From Succinivibrionaceae bacterium (lineage in GTDB: Bacteria; Pseudomonadota; Gammaproteobacteria; Enterobacterales; Succinivibrionaceae): DNA of 64,000 nt. Below the pieces are notes generated by a model that was not told the origin of the DNA, did not search any database, and saw nothing but the letters and a program-made list of their open reading frames with translations. Made by a program: the position numbers and the translations under genes. The DNA is taken from NCBI GenBank assembly GCA_019420905.1, contig JAHZGH010000006.1, forward strand, positions 1-64,000, written 5' to 3'. Of this stretch, positions 8,268 to 18,050 are shown piece by piece (within the stretch, counting starts at the first letter, position 1; each line of letters begins with the position of its first letter).

Positions 8268-9119
8268 ATGCTTAAAAACGCACTTTATATTGTTCCAACC
8301 CCAATAGGTAATCTTGAAGATATTACCTTAAGAGCAATCAATGTTCTAAAATCAGCAACTTTAATTGCCGCTGAGGATACCAGACATTCAAAAATTTTGT
8401 TGGATCATCTAGGTATTGGTGGGATCAAGCTTATAAGCTGTCATGACCATAATGAAGAAGATCGAGCTCATTTGATTGCTTCTGAAGTAAAAAATGGCGG
8501 TATTGTTGCCTTAATTTCAGATGCAGGCTCTCCTCTTATAAATGATCCTGGCTATAGGGTAGTAAGCTTATGTGCTAAAGAAGGTATAGATGTAGTACCT
8601 CTGCCTGGACCATGCGCTTTAATTACCGCTTTAGAAGCAGCGGCTTTGCCTACAGATAAGTTTATGTTCAAAGGATTTTTTCCAGTTAAAGAAAAAGAAT
8701 TGGAAGAGACCTTAAGGTCTTTAATAAATGTGGACTATACGGCTGTATTTTATGAGACTCCAAAGCGGATTTTAGCAACAATGGAGCTTTGTGCAAAAAT
8801 ATTGCCGGAGCATCCAATCTCATTATGTCGCGAGCTAACTAAAACGTACGAATCCTTTTATCGTATGCGGGCAAAAGATTTTCCAAATTTTTTAAAATCT
8901 GATTCTTGTCGTACCAAGGGAGAGTTTGTTGTAGTGATTGGAGCTGCTGAGGCGAATAATGATGTTGTAGATAAAAAAATAATTGAAGCTTTAAAGCAAT
9001 TGTTGCCAACTACGCCTATAAAAATAGCAACTTCAGTTTTAGCAAATATTTCAGGGCTTAAGCGGAATGATCTTTATTCTTTAGCTTTGAAATTAAAAGA
9101 AGATAACGATCTTTTATAA
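8268..9119 (+). CDS. rsmI: 16S rRNA (cytidine(1402)-2'-O)-methyltransferase RsmI
   Basis: Adds the 2'-O-methyl group to C1402 in the decoding centre of 16S rRNA using S-adenosylmethionine. It has 283 residues with the tetrapyrrole-methylase fold. Family motifs are YIVPTPIGNLEDIT near the N terminus, AAEDTRHS (about 34-41), LISDAGSPLINDPGY (about 82-96) and PLPGPCA. A GAGGGG site precedes the ATG. It is followed by rnpB and then rsmH, whose product adds the other methyl group to the same nucleotide. Confidence 0.95.
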   Translation: MLKNALYIVPTPIGNLEDITLRAINVLKSATLIAAEDTRHSKILLDHLGIGGIKLISCHDHNEEDRAHLIASEVKNGGIVALISDAGSPLINDPGYRVVSLCAKEGIDVVPLPGPCALITALEAAALPTDKFMFKGFFPVKEKELEETLRSLINVDYTAVFYETPKRILATMELCAKILPEHPISLCRELTKTYESFYRMRAKDFPNFLKSDSCRTKGEFVVVIGAAEANNDVVDKKIIEALKQLLPTTPIKIATSVLANISGLKRNDLYSLALKLKEDNDLL

Positions 9120-9127
9120 CAATCTGT

Positions 9128-9133
9128 TATAAT
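9128..9133 (+). promoter_or_regulatory. rnpB promoter -10 element
   Basis: A perfect TATAAT, part of TTATAAT, lies 8 bases before the RNase P RNA begins at about 9141. The -35 position is weak. The promoter overlaps the space just after the rsmI stop codon. Confidence 0.6.
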
Positions 9134-9140
9134 ATGCATA

Positions 9141-9520
<380 letters not shown>

Positions 9521-9534
9521 TTTTTTAGGATTTC

Positions 9535-10497
9535 TTGCCCATCATGCCATTTACTCATATTCCCGTATTACTTCATGAAGTTTTAGAAGGCTTAGCCATT
9601 AAAGAAAATGGTATCTATATAGATGCTACTTTTGGTCGTGGAGGTCATTCGCGCTGTATACTGGAAAATTTAGGCCCTAGTGGACATTTATATGCTTTAG
9701 ATCGCGATTTAGAGGCAATAGAGGCCTCTAAAAGTATTGTTGACGATCGTTTTACAATTGTTCATAGCCGTTTTTCGAAGCTTAAATCTGTATGTGAGGA
9801 TTTTGGGATTGTAGGAAAGGTTGACGGCATTTTAATGGACATAGGAGTATCTTCTCCGCAGCTAGATGATTCTGAAAGGGGATTCTCTTTTGATCGTGAT
9901 GGTCCTTTGGATATGCGAATGGATCAAAGTGCAAAATTAGATGCGCAAACTATCGTCAATACTTATTCGCAAAAAGATTTAGCTTATATTTTTAAAGTTT
10001 ATGGTGAGGAACGTTTTGCTTCTAAAGTGGCTGCTGCTATCGTAAGAGAGCGTCAGAAACAGCCTTTTTTAAGAACTATGCAATTATCTGAACTCATCAA
10101 AAAGACTATTCCTGGATGGACAGAAACAAAGCACAAGGCTACGCGTTGTTTTCAAGCTTTACGCATTGCAGTCAATTCTGAATTGGATGAATTACGTGAA
10201 GCATTAGATCAGTGTGTGGATGTTCTAAATGACAATGGTAGATTGTGCGTTATAAGCTTTCATTCGCTTGAAGATCGTATAGTAAAAAATTTTATAAAAG
10301 ATAAGGCGCGTGGTCAGGAGATTCCCTCGGCCATTCCTCTGACCTTCGAGCAAACAGAACAATTGCGCCTGGCTACAGCAACTATGGAGCCCATTGGCGG
10401 AGCCGTTAAAGCCGGCGAAGCTGAACTTTTACATAATGTCCGTTCGCGCAGTGCAACGTTAAGAGTCTGTGCTCGGATGAAGAGGCTTAAAACATAA
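9535..10497 (+). CDS. rsmH: 16S rRNA (cytosine(1402)-N4)-methyltransferase RsmH
   Basis: SAM-dependent enzyme (old name MraW) that methylates N4 of C1402 in 16S rRNA. 320 residues. Motifs: HIPVLLHEVLEGL at the N terminus, DATFGRGGHSR (SAM loop, about 31-41), GILMDIGVSSPQLD, and ERGFSF. Two starts are possible: TTG at 9535 with AGGA 4 bases upstream, or ATG at 9544 with the same AGGA 13 bases away. It opens the dcw cluster. mraZ, which usually precedes it, is absent, and the gene begins immediately after rnpB. Confidence 0.95.
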   Translation: MPIMPFTHIPVLLHEVLEGLAIKENGIYIDATFGRGGHSRCILENLGPSGHLYALDRDLEAIEASKSIVDDRFTIVHSRFSKLKSVCEDFGIVGKVDGILMDIGVSSPQLDDSERGFSFDRDGPLDMRMDQSAKLDAQTIVNTYSQKDLAYIFKVYGEERFASKVAAAIVRERQKQPFLRTMQLSELIKKTIPGWTETKHKATRCFQALRIAVNSELDELREALDQCVDVLNDNGRLCVISFHSLEDRIVKNFIKDKARGQEIPSAIPLTFEQTEQLRLATATMEPIGGAVKAGEAELLHNVRSRSATLRVCARMKRLKT

Positions 10498-11025
10498 ATG
10501 CAAAGTGCAGCTGCCAGGATTTTAGAGGATGAGTCTCAAGAACAAGAGACTCAAGTAATAGAAAACCCAAAAAACACCTCAGCTTCTAAAGATGAAAATA
10601 AAGATAATGATGAGGCTTCTAAAAAGGAGTCTATCGTTATTGATGTTAATTTAGAAGATCTCGGCGAGGAAACATATAATTCCTTTAATCGACGCTACGA
10701 ATATTTAGGCTTAACTAAAGTCAGAGCTTTGTTGCCGACTATAGTTACAGATATTATGCGTAATAGCATAGTATATTTATTAGCTTTAGGCGTTACAGCT
10801 TTATGTATTTATAAGGTGATTCAGGTACAAGATACCCGTCAACTTACTGCACATTTAAACGAAGTTAACCGTAATATTGAAAATCAGAGCCGTGAGAGCT
10901 TATTGCTGCAGGCTCAGCGTCAATCATTGTCGGCCCATTCGTTTATTCGTGAACAAGCAATACAGAAATTAGGAATGGTGAATCCCAAAAACGAGACGGA
11001 AGTTGTTATTCGTCTGGATCATTAG
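10498..11025 (+). CDS. ftsL: Cell division protein FtsL, with long N-terminal extension
   Basis: Bitopic divisome protein that joins FtsB and FtsQ and helps activate FtsWI. One membrane helix lies at about 90-110, followed by a periplasmic coiled coil (about 112-160, VQDTRQLTAHLNEVNRN). The protein has 175 residues against about 120 in E. coli. The excess is a charged, low-complexity cytoplasmic tail of about 85 residues rich in E, D, K and S. The ATG touches the rsmH stop codon. Identity rests on position between rsmH and ftsI and on architecture, since FtsL sequence is poorly conserved. Confidence 0.88.
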   Translation: MQSAAARILEDESQEQETQVIENPKNTSASKDENKDNDEASKKESIVIDVNLEDLGEETYNSFNRRYEYLGLTKVRALLPTIVTDIMRNSIVYLLALGVTALCIYKVIQVQDTRQLTAHLNEVNRNIENQSRESLLLQAQRQSLSAHSFIREQAIQKLGMVNPKNETEVVIRLDH

Positions 11026-12732
11026 ATGTCACTTTTTACCGATAAAGAAGGAGGCGGAAATTTAAAAATTTCTCGCTTCCGAATTAGTGTAGTTTGTTTA
11101 GTTCTGATAAGTGTAATCGTAGTTATAGTTGCACGCTTATTATGGATACAAGTATTACATCCTGAGCGGCTTATTGCTGAGGGTAATGCTCGTGTTCTGC
11201 GTAATTATCATTACGAGCCCGCCAGAGGAAAAATTACCGATAGGCAAGGGAAAATCCTTGCTATTTCTATACCTGTTAAAACTGTTGATGCAGATCCTAA
11301 AGTTTTACATGAAAAAGGTATAGCTAAAGATAAAAAAGCTATTGCTAAATTAGCTGAAATATTAGAAATAGATCCTTTAGAGCTTGCCGATAAGATAAAA
11401 GATCCTAGTCGGCGTTTTGTGCATTTAAAGCATTATCTTGATATTGACAAGGCAAAGCAGCTTCAAGAAATTGCAAAAGACGGAATTATCTTAAATGATA
11501 GCTACCGCCGTTATTATCCTACAGGAAAGGTCAATTCTAATTTAGTAGGTATTTTAAATGGTGAAGGAGTCGGAGTCTATGGGGTTGAGCAAAGCTTTAA
11601 CAGTTATTTAACAGCAACAGCAACTACGCGTTCAGCTCATAAGGATCGATATAACCATGTCATCGAAAATCTAGGAATAGTCAAGGCTGGTGCTAATGGA
11701 GGAAATTTAGTTTTAAGTATCGATAATCGTCTGCAGACTATTGCCTATAAAGCATTAGATGATGCGGTTAAAGAAAATGAGGCCGAAAGCGGCTGCGCAG
11801 TATTAGTTGATGTCAGAACCGGTGAAATTTTAGCTATGGCTAATAGCCCGTCTTTTGACCCTAATGACAGAAGTCATTTTGATATTAAAAATGCTAAAAA
11901 TCGAGCCATTACCGATATTTTTGAGCCAGGTTCCACTATGAAGCCGATTGTAGCCTTAGCTGCATTAGAAACAGGAGCTGTAAATTGGCAGGAAGTCTTT
12001 GATACAAGGCCTTTTGTTGTGGACGGCAAATTAGTTCGCGACTCTCATGCGATGAATACTGGTACGTTGCTTGACATTATTAAATATTCGTCCAATACCG
12101 GCATGGCGCATATTTCCCAGAGAATTGGTCCATATAAAATTATGGAAATGCTGCAACGTTTTGGCTTTGGCCGCAAGTCGCAATCAGGTCTTGTAGGGGA
12201 GAGTGCCGGACGTTTAAATGAGAGTCGTACTTTCTGGTCAGAAATTGATAAGGCAACCTTAGGTTTTGGTTATGGTGTAGCAGTTACAAGCCTGCAATTA
12301 GCATCAGCTTATGCAACTATAGCCTCAGGAGGAGCCTATCGTCCTATTTCTATTTTAAGAGTATTAAAGCCCCCGGTAGCTACACAAGTTGCTAATGCTC
12401 TGGAAGTTAAACGCATGCAGGTAGCGCTAGAGACTGTAGTTGCTGCTGGTACTGGAAGCAAAGCTGCAATTGAGCGTTATCGCGTTGCCGGAAAAACCGG
12501 AACAGCTCGTATTGCTACTGCAGGAGGATATGGTAAAGATTATATGGCTACTTTCGCAGGCTATGCTCCTATTTCTTCGCCTCGATTTGCAATGGTTGTC
12601 GTAATTACCGCTCCACGTGCAGGTAAGTTTTATGGAGGCGTGGTTTCTGGACCGGTATTCCAAGAAGTAATGGCTCAAGCTTTACAATTATATAATGTGC
12701 CTCCAGATAGGGAAATTAATGAAGAAAATTAG
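11026..12732 (+). CDS. ftsI: Septal peptidoglycan transpeptidase FtsI (PBP3)
   Basis: Class B penicillin-binding protein that cross-links septal peptidoglycan, working with FtsW. 568 residues: membrane helix at about 20-42, PBP dimerisation domain at about 60-210, transpeptidase domain at about 225-555. The three active-site motifs are intact: SxxK at 303-306 (STMK), SxN at 355-357 (SSN) and KTG at 490-492. The ATG abuts the ftsL stop, so translation is probably coupled. Confidence 0.97.
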   Translation: MSLFTDKEGGGNLKISRFRISVVCLVLISVIVVIVARLLWIQVLHPERLIAEGNARVLRNYHYEPARGKITDRQGKILAISIPVKTVDADPKVLHEKGIAKDKKAIAKLAEILEIDPLELADKIKDPSRRFVHLKHYLDIDKAKQLQEIAKDGIILNDSYRRYYPTGKVNSNLVGILNGEGVGVYGVEQSFNSYLTATATTRSAHKDRYNHVIENLGIVKAGANGGNLVLSIDNRLQTIAYKALDDAVKENEAESGCAVLVDVRTGEILAMANSPSFDPNDRSHFDIKNAKNRAITDIFEPGSTMKPIVALAALETGAVNWQEVFDTRPFVVDGKLVRDSHAMNTGTLLDIIKYSSNTGMAHISQRIGPYKIMEMLQRFGFGRKSQSGLVGESAGRLNESRTFWSEIDKATLGFGYGVAVTSLQLASAYATIASGGAYRPISILRVLKPPVATQVANALEVKRMQVALETVVAAGTGSKAAIERYRVAGKTGTARIATAGGYGKDYMATFAGYAPISSPRFAMVVVITAPRAGKFYGGVVSGPVFQEVMAQALQLYNVPPDREINEEN

Positions 12733-12746
12733 AAAATAGGCTTTTT

Positions 12747-14255
12747 ATGGTTACTTTAAAAGATTTATGTGATTTTGTCGGGGCTAAAGCAGACCAGAGT
12801 AATTTGGGAGCAGAGATTAGGTTCTTGCAAACTGATTCACGCCTTTGCGATGAATTCAGCGTCTTTGTACCCTTAAATGGTACCCGTGTTAATGGCTGTG
12901 ATTTTCTCAAAAATGCTCAAGAACATGGTGCTGCAGCAGTTTTAATTAGTAATGACAACAAACCTAGCAATGCGCAGTTACAAGGGATTCACATACCTTT
13001 AATTTATATGGATAAGGATGCATATTTTTATGCAATGGTTGCTGCTTGGCTTAATAATTATCCGTCAAAAAAATTAAAGCTTATTGGTATTACTGGGACT
13101 AATGGTAAAAGCACTATTACCTCGCTTATAAGTCAATGGTTGTCTTTAGTTAGCGGGGTAAAAGTAGGCTTGCTTGGAACATTAGGCTATGGCTTTTTGC
13201 CTAATTTACATAAAAGCGCTAATACTACTTTAGATGCTATAAATCTTCAGCGAGTATTGGGAGAAATGGTAAAAGCTGATGCTCGTTATGCAGTTATGGA
13301 AGTATCTTCTATAGGCGTTTGCGAAGGCCGTATTCAAGAATGTGAATTTGCTGCGGGAGGTTTTACAAATCTTACACGGGATCACTTGGATTATCATAAA
13401 ACAATGGAAAACTACGCTAAGGCGAAAAAGAAGTTTTTAGATATGTTGCCAGAGGATCACGTGGTTATTAACGTTGACGACAATTGCGGTGAAAGTTTTG
13501 CAAAAGACTATCCTGAATGTATTGCGATCAGCTATAAAAAAAATTACAAGCATAATAATGACATCCAATATAAACGTTATGTCTTAGTTGAGGATATAGT
13601 TTATAAGCGAGATTCATTGCAGTTGAAATTTGATACTTATCAAGGCAAATGTCAGGCTGAGTTCAATCTTTTAGGAACTTTTAATGTAGAAAATATAGCC
13701 ATAGCCTTAGGAGTACTTTTATCACTAAATGTTCCTTTAGAGAGGCTTATGGCTACAGCTACACGGTTAGTTCCAGTTAAAGGAAGAGTTGAATGTTTTA
13801 GGGCGGATAATAAACCGCATTTAGTAGTAGATTATGCGCATACTCCTGATGGCGTGGAGCAGGTTTTAAAGGCTGTGCGAGCTCATCATCCGCAGGGAGA
13901 AATTTGGTGTGTTTTAGGCTGTGGCGGCGATAGAGACAAGGGTAAGCGCGCCATTATGGCAATTAAGGCTTGTATTCATGCAGATAAGGTAATTTTTACT
14001 TCCGATAATCCTCGCAGTGAGGACCCTGAGAGGATTATAGATGATATGGTTATGGGAGTGCAGAGTGCTCATAATTATATGCGTCTTACGGACAGAACCG
14101 CTGCTATTAAATATGCTTTTACGCATGCAAGCGCAGATGACTGTATTGTTATTGCTGGTAAAGGTCATGAGGACTATCAAATTTTTAAAGACAAGGTGAT
14201 TTCTTACTCAGATAGAAAACTTGCAGCCTCGCTTGTTGGAGTTGATTGTGATTGA
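12747..14255 (+). CDS. murE: UDP-MurNAc-tripeptide ligase MurE (meso-DAP adding)
   Basis: Cytoplasmic Mur ligase that adds the third amino acid to UDP-MurNAc-L-Ala-D-Glu. 502 residues with the ATP-binding loop GITGTNGKS (about 114-122) and the DNPR motif at 420-423, which marks meso-diaminopimelate specificity and so a normal Gram-negative wall. Fourteen bases separate it from ftsI; it overlaps murF by 8 bases. Confidence 0.97.
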   Translation: MVTLKDLCDFVGAKADQSNLGAEIRFLQTDSRLCDEFSVFVPLNGTRVNGCDFLKNAQEHGAAAVLISNDNKPSNAQLQGIHIPLIYMDKDAYFYAMVAAWLNNYPSKKLKLIGITGTNGKSTITSLISQWLSLVSGVKVGLLGTLGYGFLPNLHKSANTTLDAINLQRVLGEMVKADARYAVMEVSSIGVCEGRIQECEFAAGGFTNLTRDHLDYHKTMENYAKAKKKFLDMLPEDHVVINVDDNCGESFAKDYPECIAISYKKNYKHNNDIQYKRYVLVEDIVYKRDSLQLKFDTYQGKCQAEFNLLGTFNVENIAIALGVLLSLNVPLERLMATATRLVPVKGRVECFRADNKPHLVVDYAHTPDGVEQVLKAVRAHHPQGEIWCVLGCGGDRDKGKRAIMAIKACIHADKVIFTSDNPRSEDPERIIDDMVMGVQSAHNYMRLTDRTAAIKYAFTHASADDCIVIAGKGHEDYQIFKDKVISYSDRKLAASLVGVDCD

Positions 14256-15612
14256 TTTTAAGTTAAGTGAAGTTGCTTCTTTAGCTTTTGCTTCTTTAAT
14301 AGGGCAGGATCTGATTATATCTAAAGTTTCTACAGATTCTCGGGACTGTGCAGGAGCTTTATTTATTGCACTTAAAGGCGAAAAATTTGATGGACATGAT
14401 TTTATTGATAAAGCAGTAGCTAATGGTGCTGTAGCTGTAGCATTAAGTACAGATCGTCCTTTGAATGTGCCTAAGGTTATTTGTAAGGATACTTTACGTT
14501 TTTTAGGATTATGCGGTTTATGCGTAAGGCGTAAAAGTAAGGCTTTTGTTGTATCGCTTACAGGTTCTTGCGGTAAGACAACGGTAAAAGAGTACACAAA
14601 CAGTATTCTGTCTCTAAAAGGAAAAAGTATTGCTACAAACGGCAATTTTAACAATGATGTCGGAGTGCCTTTAACTTTATTGCGATTGCAGAAAGATACT
14701 GATTTTGCTGTGATCGAACAGGGGGCAAGTCATCCTTTAGACATAGCAAGAACTTCTGAATTTGTAGAGTCTAAGGTTGCTTTAATCAATAATGTAGGAA
14801 TTGCTCATTTAGACGGATTTATAACGCAAGAGGGAATTTATAGGGGAAAGAGTGAAATTTTGGATAATGTTTATGCCCGTAAAGGCATTGGCATCGTGTG
14901 TGCTGATAGTCCTTGGTATAAAAACTGGTGTTTTGATTATGCACAGGAAAAGACAGAGGGAAGGTTATTGTCTTTTGGCTTTTCACAGGATGCTGATGTA
15001 AGACTTATAAATCTTAAAGCAGCGCTCGATAAGCTTGATTTTGATTTGTTAATTTACGGACAGAACATCCATATTGAGTTGCCTGTCATCGGTGAACATA
15101 ATGCTTTAAATGCAGCAGCTGCTGCAAGCTTGGCCGTGAGCGCGGGGGCAAGCTTAGAAGAAATTCGTCAAGGTCTTAATCAATCTAAGAATCTTAGCGG
15201 CAGATTGTCTCTTAAGGATTATGGTAATTTCATTTTAATTGACGATGCTTATAATGCCAGCTTTAATGCTGTAATTGCGGCTTTAAAGACTTTATCTCTA
15301 TGTAAAGGTCATCGTGTGTTTATTTTTGGAGATATGGGTGAATTAGGTAAACAAGCAAGCGATTTTCATTCTCAGGTAGGAGAATGTGCCGCAAAATATG
15401 TTGATGAAATGTTATGTGTAGGACCGTTAAGTTCATTTAGCGTAAAAGCTTGTGGATATAAAGCTAAGCATTTTAATTGTCATGCAGATCTCGTAAAATA
15501 TGCGCTTGGTTTGATGAACAGTACATATTGCAGCTTCTTAGTCAAGGGCTCACATGCAATGCATATGCAAACTATAAGTGAAGAGATAATTGCTCATGGA
15601 GATAAAAAATGA
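14248..15612 (+). CDS. murF: UDP-MurNAc-tripeptide--D-Ala-D-Ala ligase MurF
   Basis: Adds D-Ala-D-Ala to complete the UDP-MurNAc-pentapeptide. The frame opens at TTG 14221, but GTG at 14248 is preferred: GGAG lies 6 bases upstream and the product then begins MIDFKLSEVASL, aligning with known MurF. From there it has 454 residues, with the P-loop LTGSCGKTTVKEY at about 106-118. The start overlaps the murE stop by 8 bases and the end overlaps mraY by 4 (ATGA), so translation is tightly coupled. Confidence 0.95.
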   Translation: MIDFKLSEVASLAFASLIGQDLIISKVSTDSRDCAGALFIALKGEKFDGHDFIDKAVANGAVAVALSTDRPLNVPKVICKDTLRFLGLCGLCVRRKSKAFVVSLTGSCGKTTVKEYTNSILSLKGKSIATNGNFNNDVGVPLTLLRLQKDTDFAVIEQGASHPLDIARTSEFVESKVALINNVGIAHLDGFITQEGIYRGKSEILDNVYARKGIGIVCADSPWYKNWCFDYAQEKTEGRLLSFGFSQDADVRLINLKAALDKLDFDLLIYGQNIHIELPVIGEHNALNAAAAASLAVSAGASLEEIRQGLNQSKNLSGRLSLKDYGNFILIDDAYNASFNAVIAALKTLSLCKGHRVFIFGDMGELGKQASDFHSQVGECAAKYVDEMLCVGPLSSFSVKACGYKAKHFNCHADLVKYALGLMNSTYCSFLVKGSHAMHMQTISEEIIAHGDKK

Positions 15613-16691
15613 TTGTTCTTCTGTCAGAGTGGCTTAGTAATTATATAGATGCTTTACGTGTTTTTAGTTACCTGACATTTAGAGCTGTAATGGCTTTGTT
15701 TACAGCTTTAATTATTGCCTTATGTTTTGGCCCTATAAGCATAAGAGCCTTACAAATCCTGCATTTTGGCCAGGTTGTCCGAGATGATGGGCCTCAGTCG
15801 CATTTAAAAAAACAAGGTACGCCGACTATGGGTGGAATCCTGATTATCGGTTCAATTGTAGTAACAATGCTGCTGTGGTGTCGGTTAGACAATATTTATG
15901 TTTGGTATACAATTGCAACTTTATTGGCATATGCGGCAATTGGTTTTGCTGATGATTATTTAAAAGTAGTACGCCATGATCCTCATGGTTTGCGTGCTAA
16001 GTATAAATACTTCTGGCAGTCAGCCGTAGCGTTAACTTTAGGCTGTTGTATTTACGGCACAGCCTCAAGTCCAGCTGAAACTACCTTTGTTGTTCCGTTT
16101 TTTAAAAATATTATGCCGGATATCGGATTTTTAATTATCCCTTTGGCTTATTTTGTCTTAACAGGATCATCAAATGCAGTTAATCTTACTGATGGTCTTG
16201 ATGGATTAGCTATTATCACTACCATTACAGTAGCGGCTGGTTTAGGTATCGTAGCATGGGCTACCTCTAATGCAAATTTTGCTTCATATTTATATATTCC
16301 TTATGTGCCGAAAGCAGCTGAACTGACAATGGCTTGTACGGCTATCGTAGGTGCCGGTTTGGGATTTTTGTGGTTTAATTCATATCCGGCAGAAGTATTT
16401 ATGGGGGATGTCGGATCTTTAGCTTTAGGTGCGGCTTTAGGTATCATTGCTATTTTAATTCGTCAGGAAATATTGCTTTTTATAATGGGCGGTATTTTTG
16501 TAATTGAAACTCTAAGCGTTATATTGCAAGTAGGATCGTATAAACTTAGAGGCAGACGTATTTTTAGGATGGCTCCTATTCATCATCATTTTGAGAAAGG
16601 CGGTTGGCCTGAGCCTCGAGTAATGGCTCGTTTTTGGATTATTACTTTAGTCTTAGTTTTAATTGGCCTTATTACTCTTAAGTTACGTTGA
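15609..16691 (+). CDS. mraY: Phospho-MurNAc-pentapeptide transferase MraY
   Basis: Integral membrane enzyme that moves phospho-MurNAc-pentapeptide to undecaprenyl phosphate, forming lipid I. 360 residues, about ten membrane helices. Catalytic landmarks: GFADDYLK (the paired Asp, about 113-120), NLTDGLDGLA in the middle, and MAPIHHHFEKGGWPE near 315. Start overlaps the murF stop in an ATGA. Confidence 0.98.
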   Translation: MIVLLSEWLSNYIDALRVFSYLTFRAVMALFTALIIALCFGPISIRALQILHFGQVVRDDGPQSHLKKQGTPTMGGILIIGSIVVTMLLWCRLDNIYVWYTIATLLAYAAIGFADDYLKVVRHDPHGLRAKYKYFWQSAVALTLGCCIYGTASSPAETTFVVPFFKNIMPDIGFLIIPLAYFVLTGSSNAVNLTDGLDGLAIITTITVAAGLGIVAWATSNANFASYLYIPYVPKAAELTMACTAIVGAGLGFLWFNSYPAEVFMGDVGSLALGAALGIIAILIRQEILLFIMGGIFVIETLSVILQVGSYKLRGRRIFRMAPIHHHFEKGGWPEPRVMARFWIITLVLVLIGLITLKLR

Positions 16692-16706
16692 TATAAGGAT
16701 AATTTT

Positions 16707-18050
16707 ATGAACCCTGCATTAAATGGTAAAAAAATTGCGGTAATTGGCTTAGGCATATCTAATATCGCATGTATAAATTATCTCTTAAAGCATGATTTAA
16801 ATAAATTGTCAGTTTTTGATACCCGAGAAAATCCGCCGCATATTGAAGAATTACCTGTAGGCATGGATTTTCATTTAGGCCCTATCAGTGCTGCAGAATT
16901 AAAAAACTACGATATTTTAGTTCTAAGTCCTGGTTTAAGCATCAACATGCCAGAAATTGTTGAGGCTCAAAATAGTGGATGTCAAGTAGTAGGAGATATT
17001 GAGCTTTTTGCCTATGAAGCTAAAGCGCCAATTATAGGTATTACAGGTTCAAATGGTAAATCTACCGTAACCACATTAGTTGGTTATATGGCAGATAAAG
17101 CAGGCTTGCAAGTAGCTATAGGTGCAAATATAGGCACTCCAGTTTTTAATATTCTTTCTGATGAAGTGGAATTATATGTATTGGAGCTTTCAAGTTTTGA
17201 ACTTGAAACAACGCATAATTTGCATTTAAGAGCTGGTGTTATTTTAAATGTTTCAGAAGATCATCTAGATCGCTATCATGGTTCAATTGCTGAATACAGC
17301 AAAGCTAAAAAAGAAATTTATCATCACTGTGAGGTTAAGGTTACAAATAGAGATGATCAAGCTACTTTTTATGGAGATGATGCTGGAACAGTAAGTTTTG
17401 GTCTTGATAATAGTTATTATGGTAGAGAAGTTTGTGCTGATGGTACTTTCTTGACCGTAAATGGAGAACGAATTATCAATACTGAAGAAATGCGCATTTA
17501 TGGAGTGCATAATCAATTAAATGCATTAGCTGCAATGGCTTTAGCAGATGCGGCAGGAATTCCTCGTCAAGCTCAGGTGATGGCTTTAAAAACTTTTAGC
17601 GGCTTACCGCATCGTTGTCAGCTTGTGCGTAAGCTTGATGGGGTAAATTACTACAATGATTCTAAGGCTACAAATGTTGCCTCAACTGAAGCTGCAATTA
17701 TAGGACTTAGAGATTTGCATAAAAACGGTATTATTCTATTAGCCGGCGGTTTAGGAAAAGGGCAGGATTTTACTCCTCTTAAGCGTTATATAGGTCATGA
17801 GGTTTGTGATGTCTTCTGTTTTGGCAAGGATGCTAAGAAAATTTTAGAGCTTAGTCCGGAACATTGCCATAGTGTAGTAAATATGCGGCAAGCTTTGCGT
17901 GATGCTAAAGCAATTGTTAAAAAAGGTCAGGCAATCCTGTTGTCGCCAGCCTGTGCTTCTTTTGATCAGTTTAAAGGATTTGAAGATCGCGGCCATATTT
18001 TTGTCAATATGGTAACCCGTCTTCAGGATGATGAGGAAGTTAATAACTAG
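16707..18050 (+). CDS. murD: UDP-MurNAc-L-alanine--D-glutamate ligase MurD
   Basis: Cytoplasmic Mur ligase adding D-glutamate, the second stem residue. 447 residues, close to the usual length. N-terminal Rossmann-like segment (VIGLGISNIACINYL), ATP loop GITGSNGKSTVTTLVGY (about 111-127), and a C-terminal domain with NDSKATN. An AAGGATAA site precedes the ATG, 15 bases after mraY. Confidence 0.97.
   Translation: MNPALNGKKIAVIGLGISNIACINYLLKHDLNKLSVFDTRENPPHIEELPVGMDFHLGPISAAELKNYDILVLSPGLSINMPEIVEAQNSGCQVVGDIELFAYEAKAPIIGITGSNGKSTVTTLVGYMADKAGLQVAIGANIGTPVFNILSDEVELYVLELSSFELETTHNLHLRAGVILNVSEDHLDRYHGSIAEYSKAKKEIYHHCEVKVTNRDDQATFYGDDAGTVSFGLDNSYYGREVCADGTFLTVNGERIINTEEMRIYGVHNQLNALAAMALADAAGIPRQAQVMALKTFSGLPHRCQLVRKLDGVNYYNDSKATNVASTEAAIIGLRDLHKNGIILLAGGLGKGQDFTPLKRYIGHEVCDVFCFGKDAKKILELSPEHCHSVVNMRQALRDAKAIVKKGQAILLSPACASFDQFKGFEDRGHIFVNMVTRLQDDEEVNN

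Noticed and set aside
13914..14654. Minus-strand frames of 88 and 148 codons opposite murE and murF
   Set aside because: They are fully inside conserved coupled genes and show no start signals.
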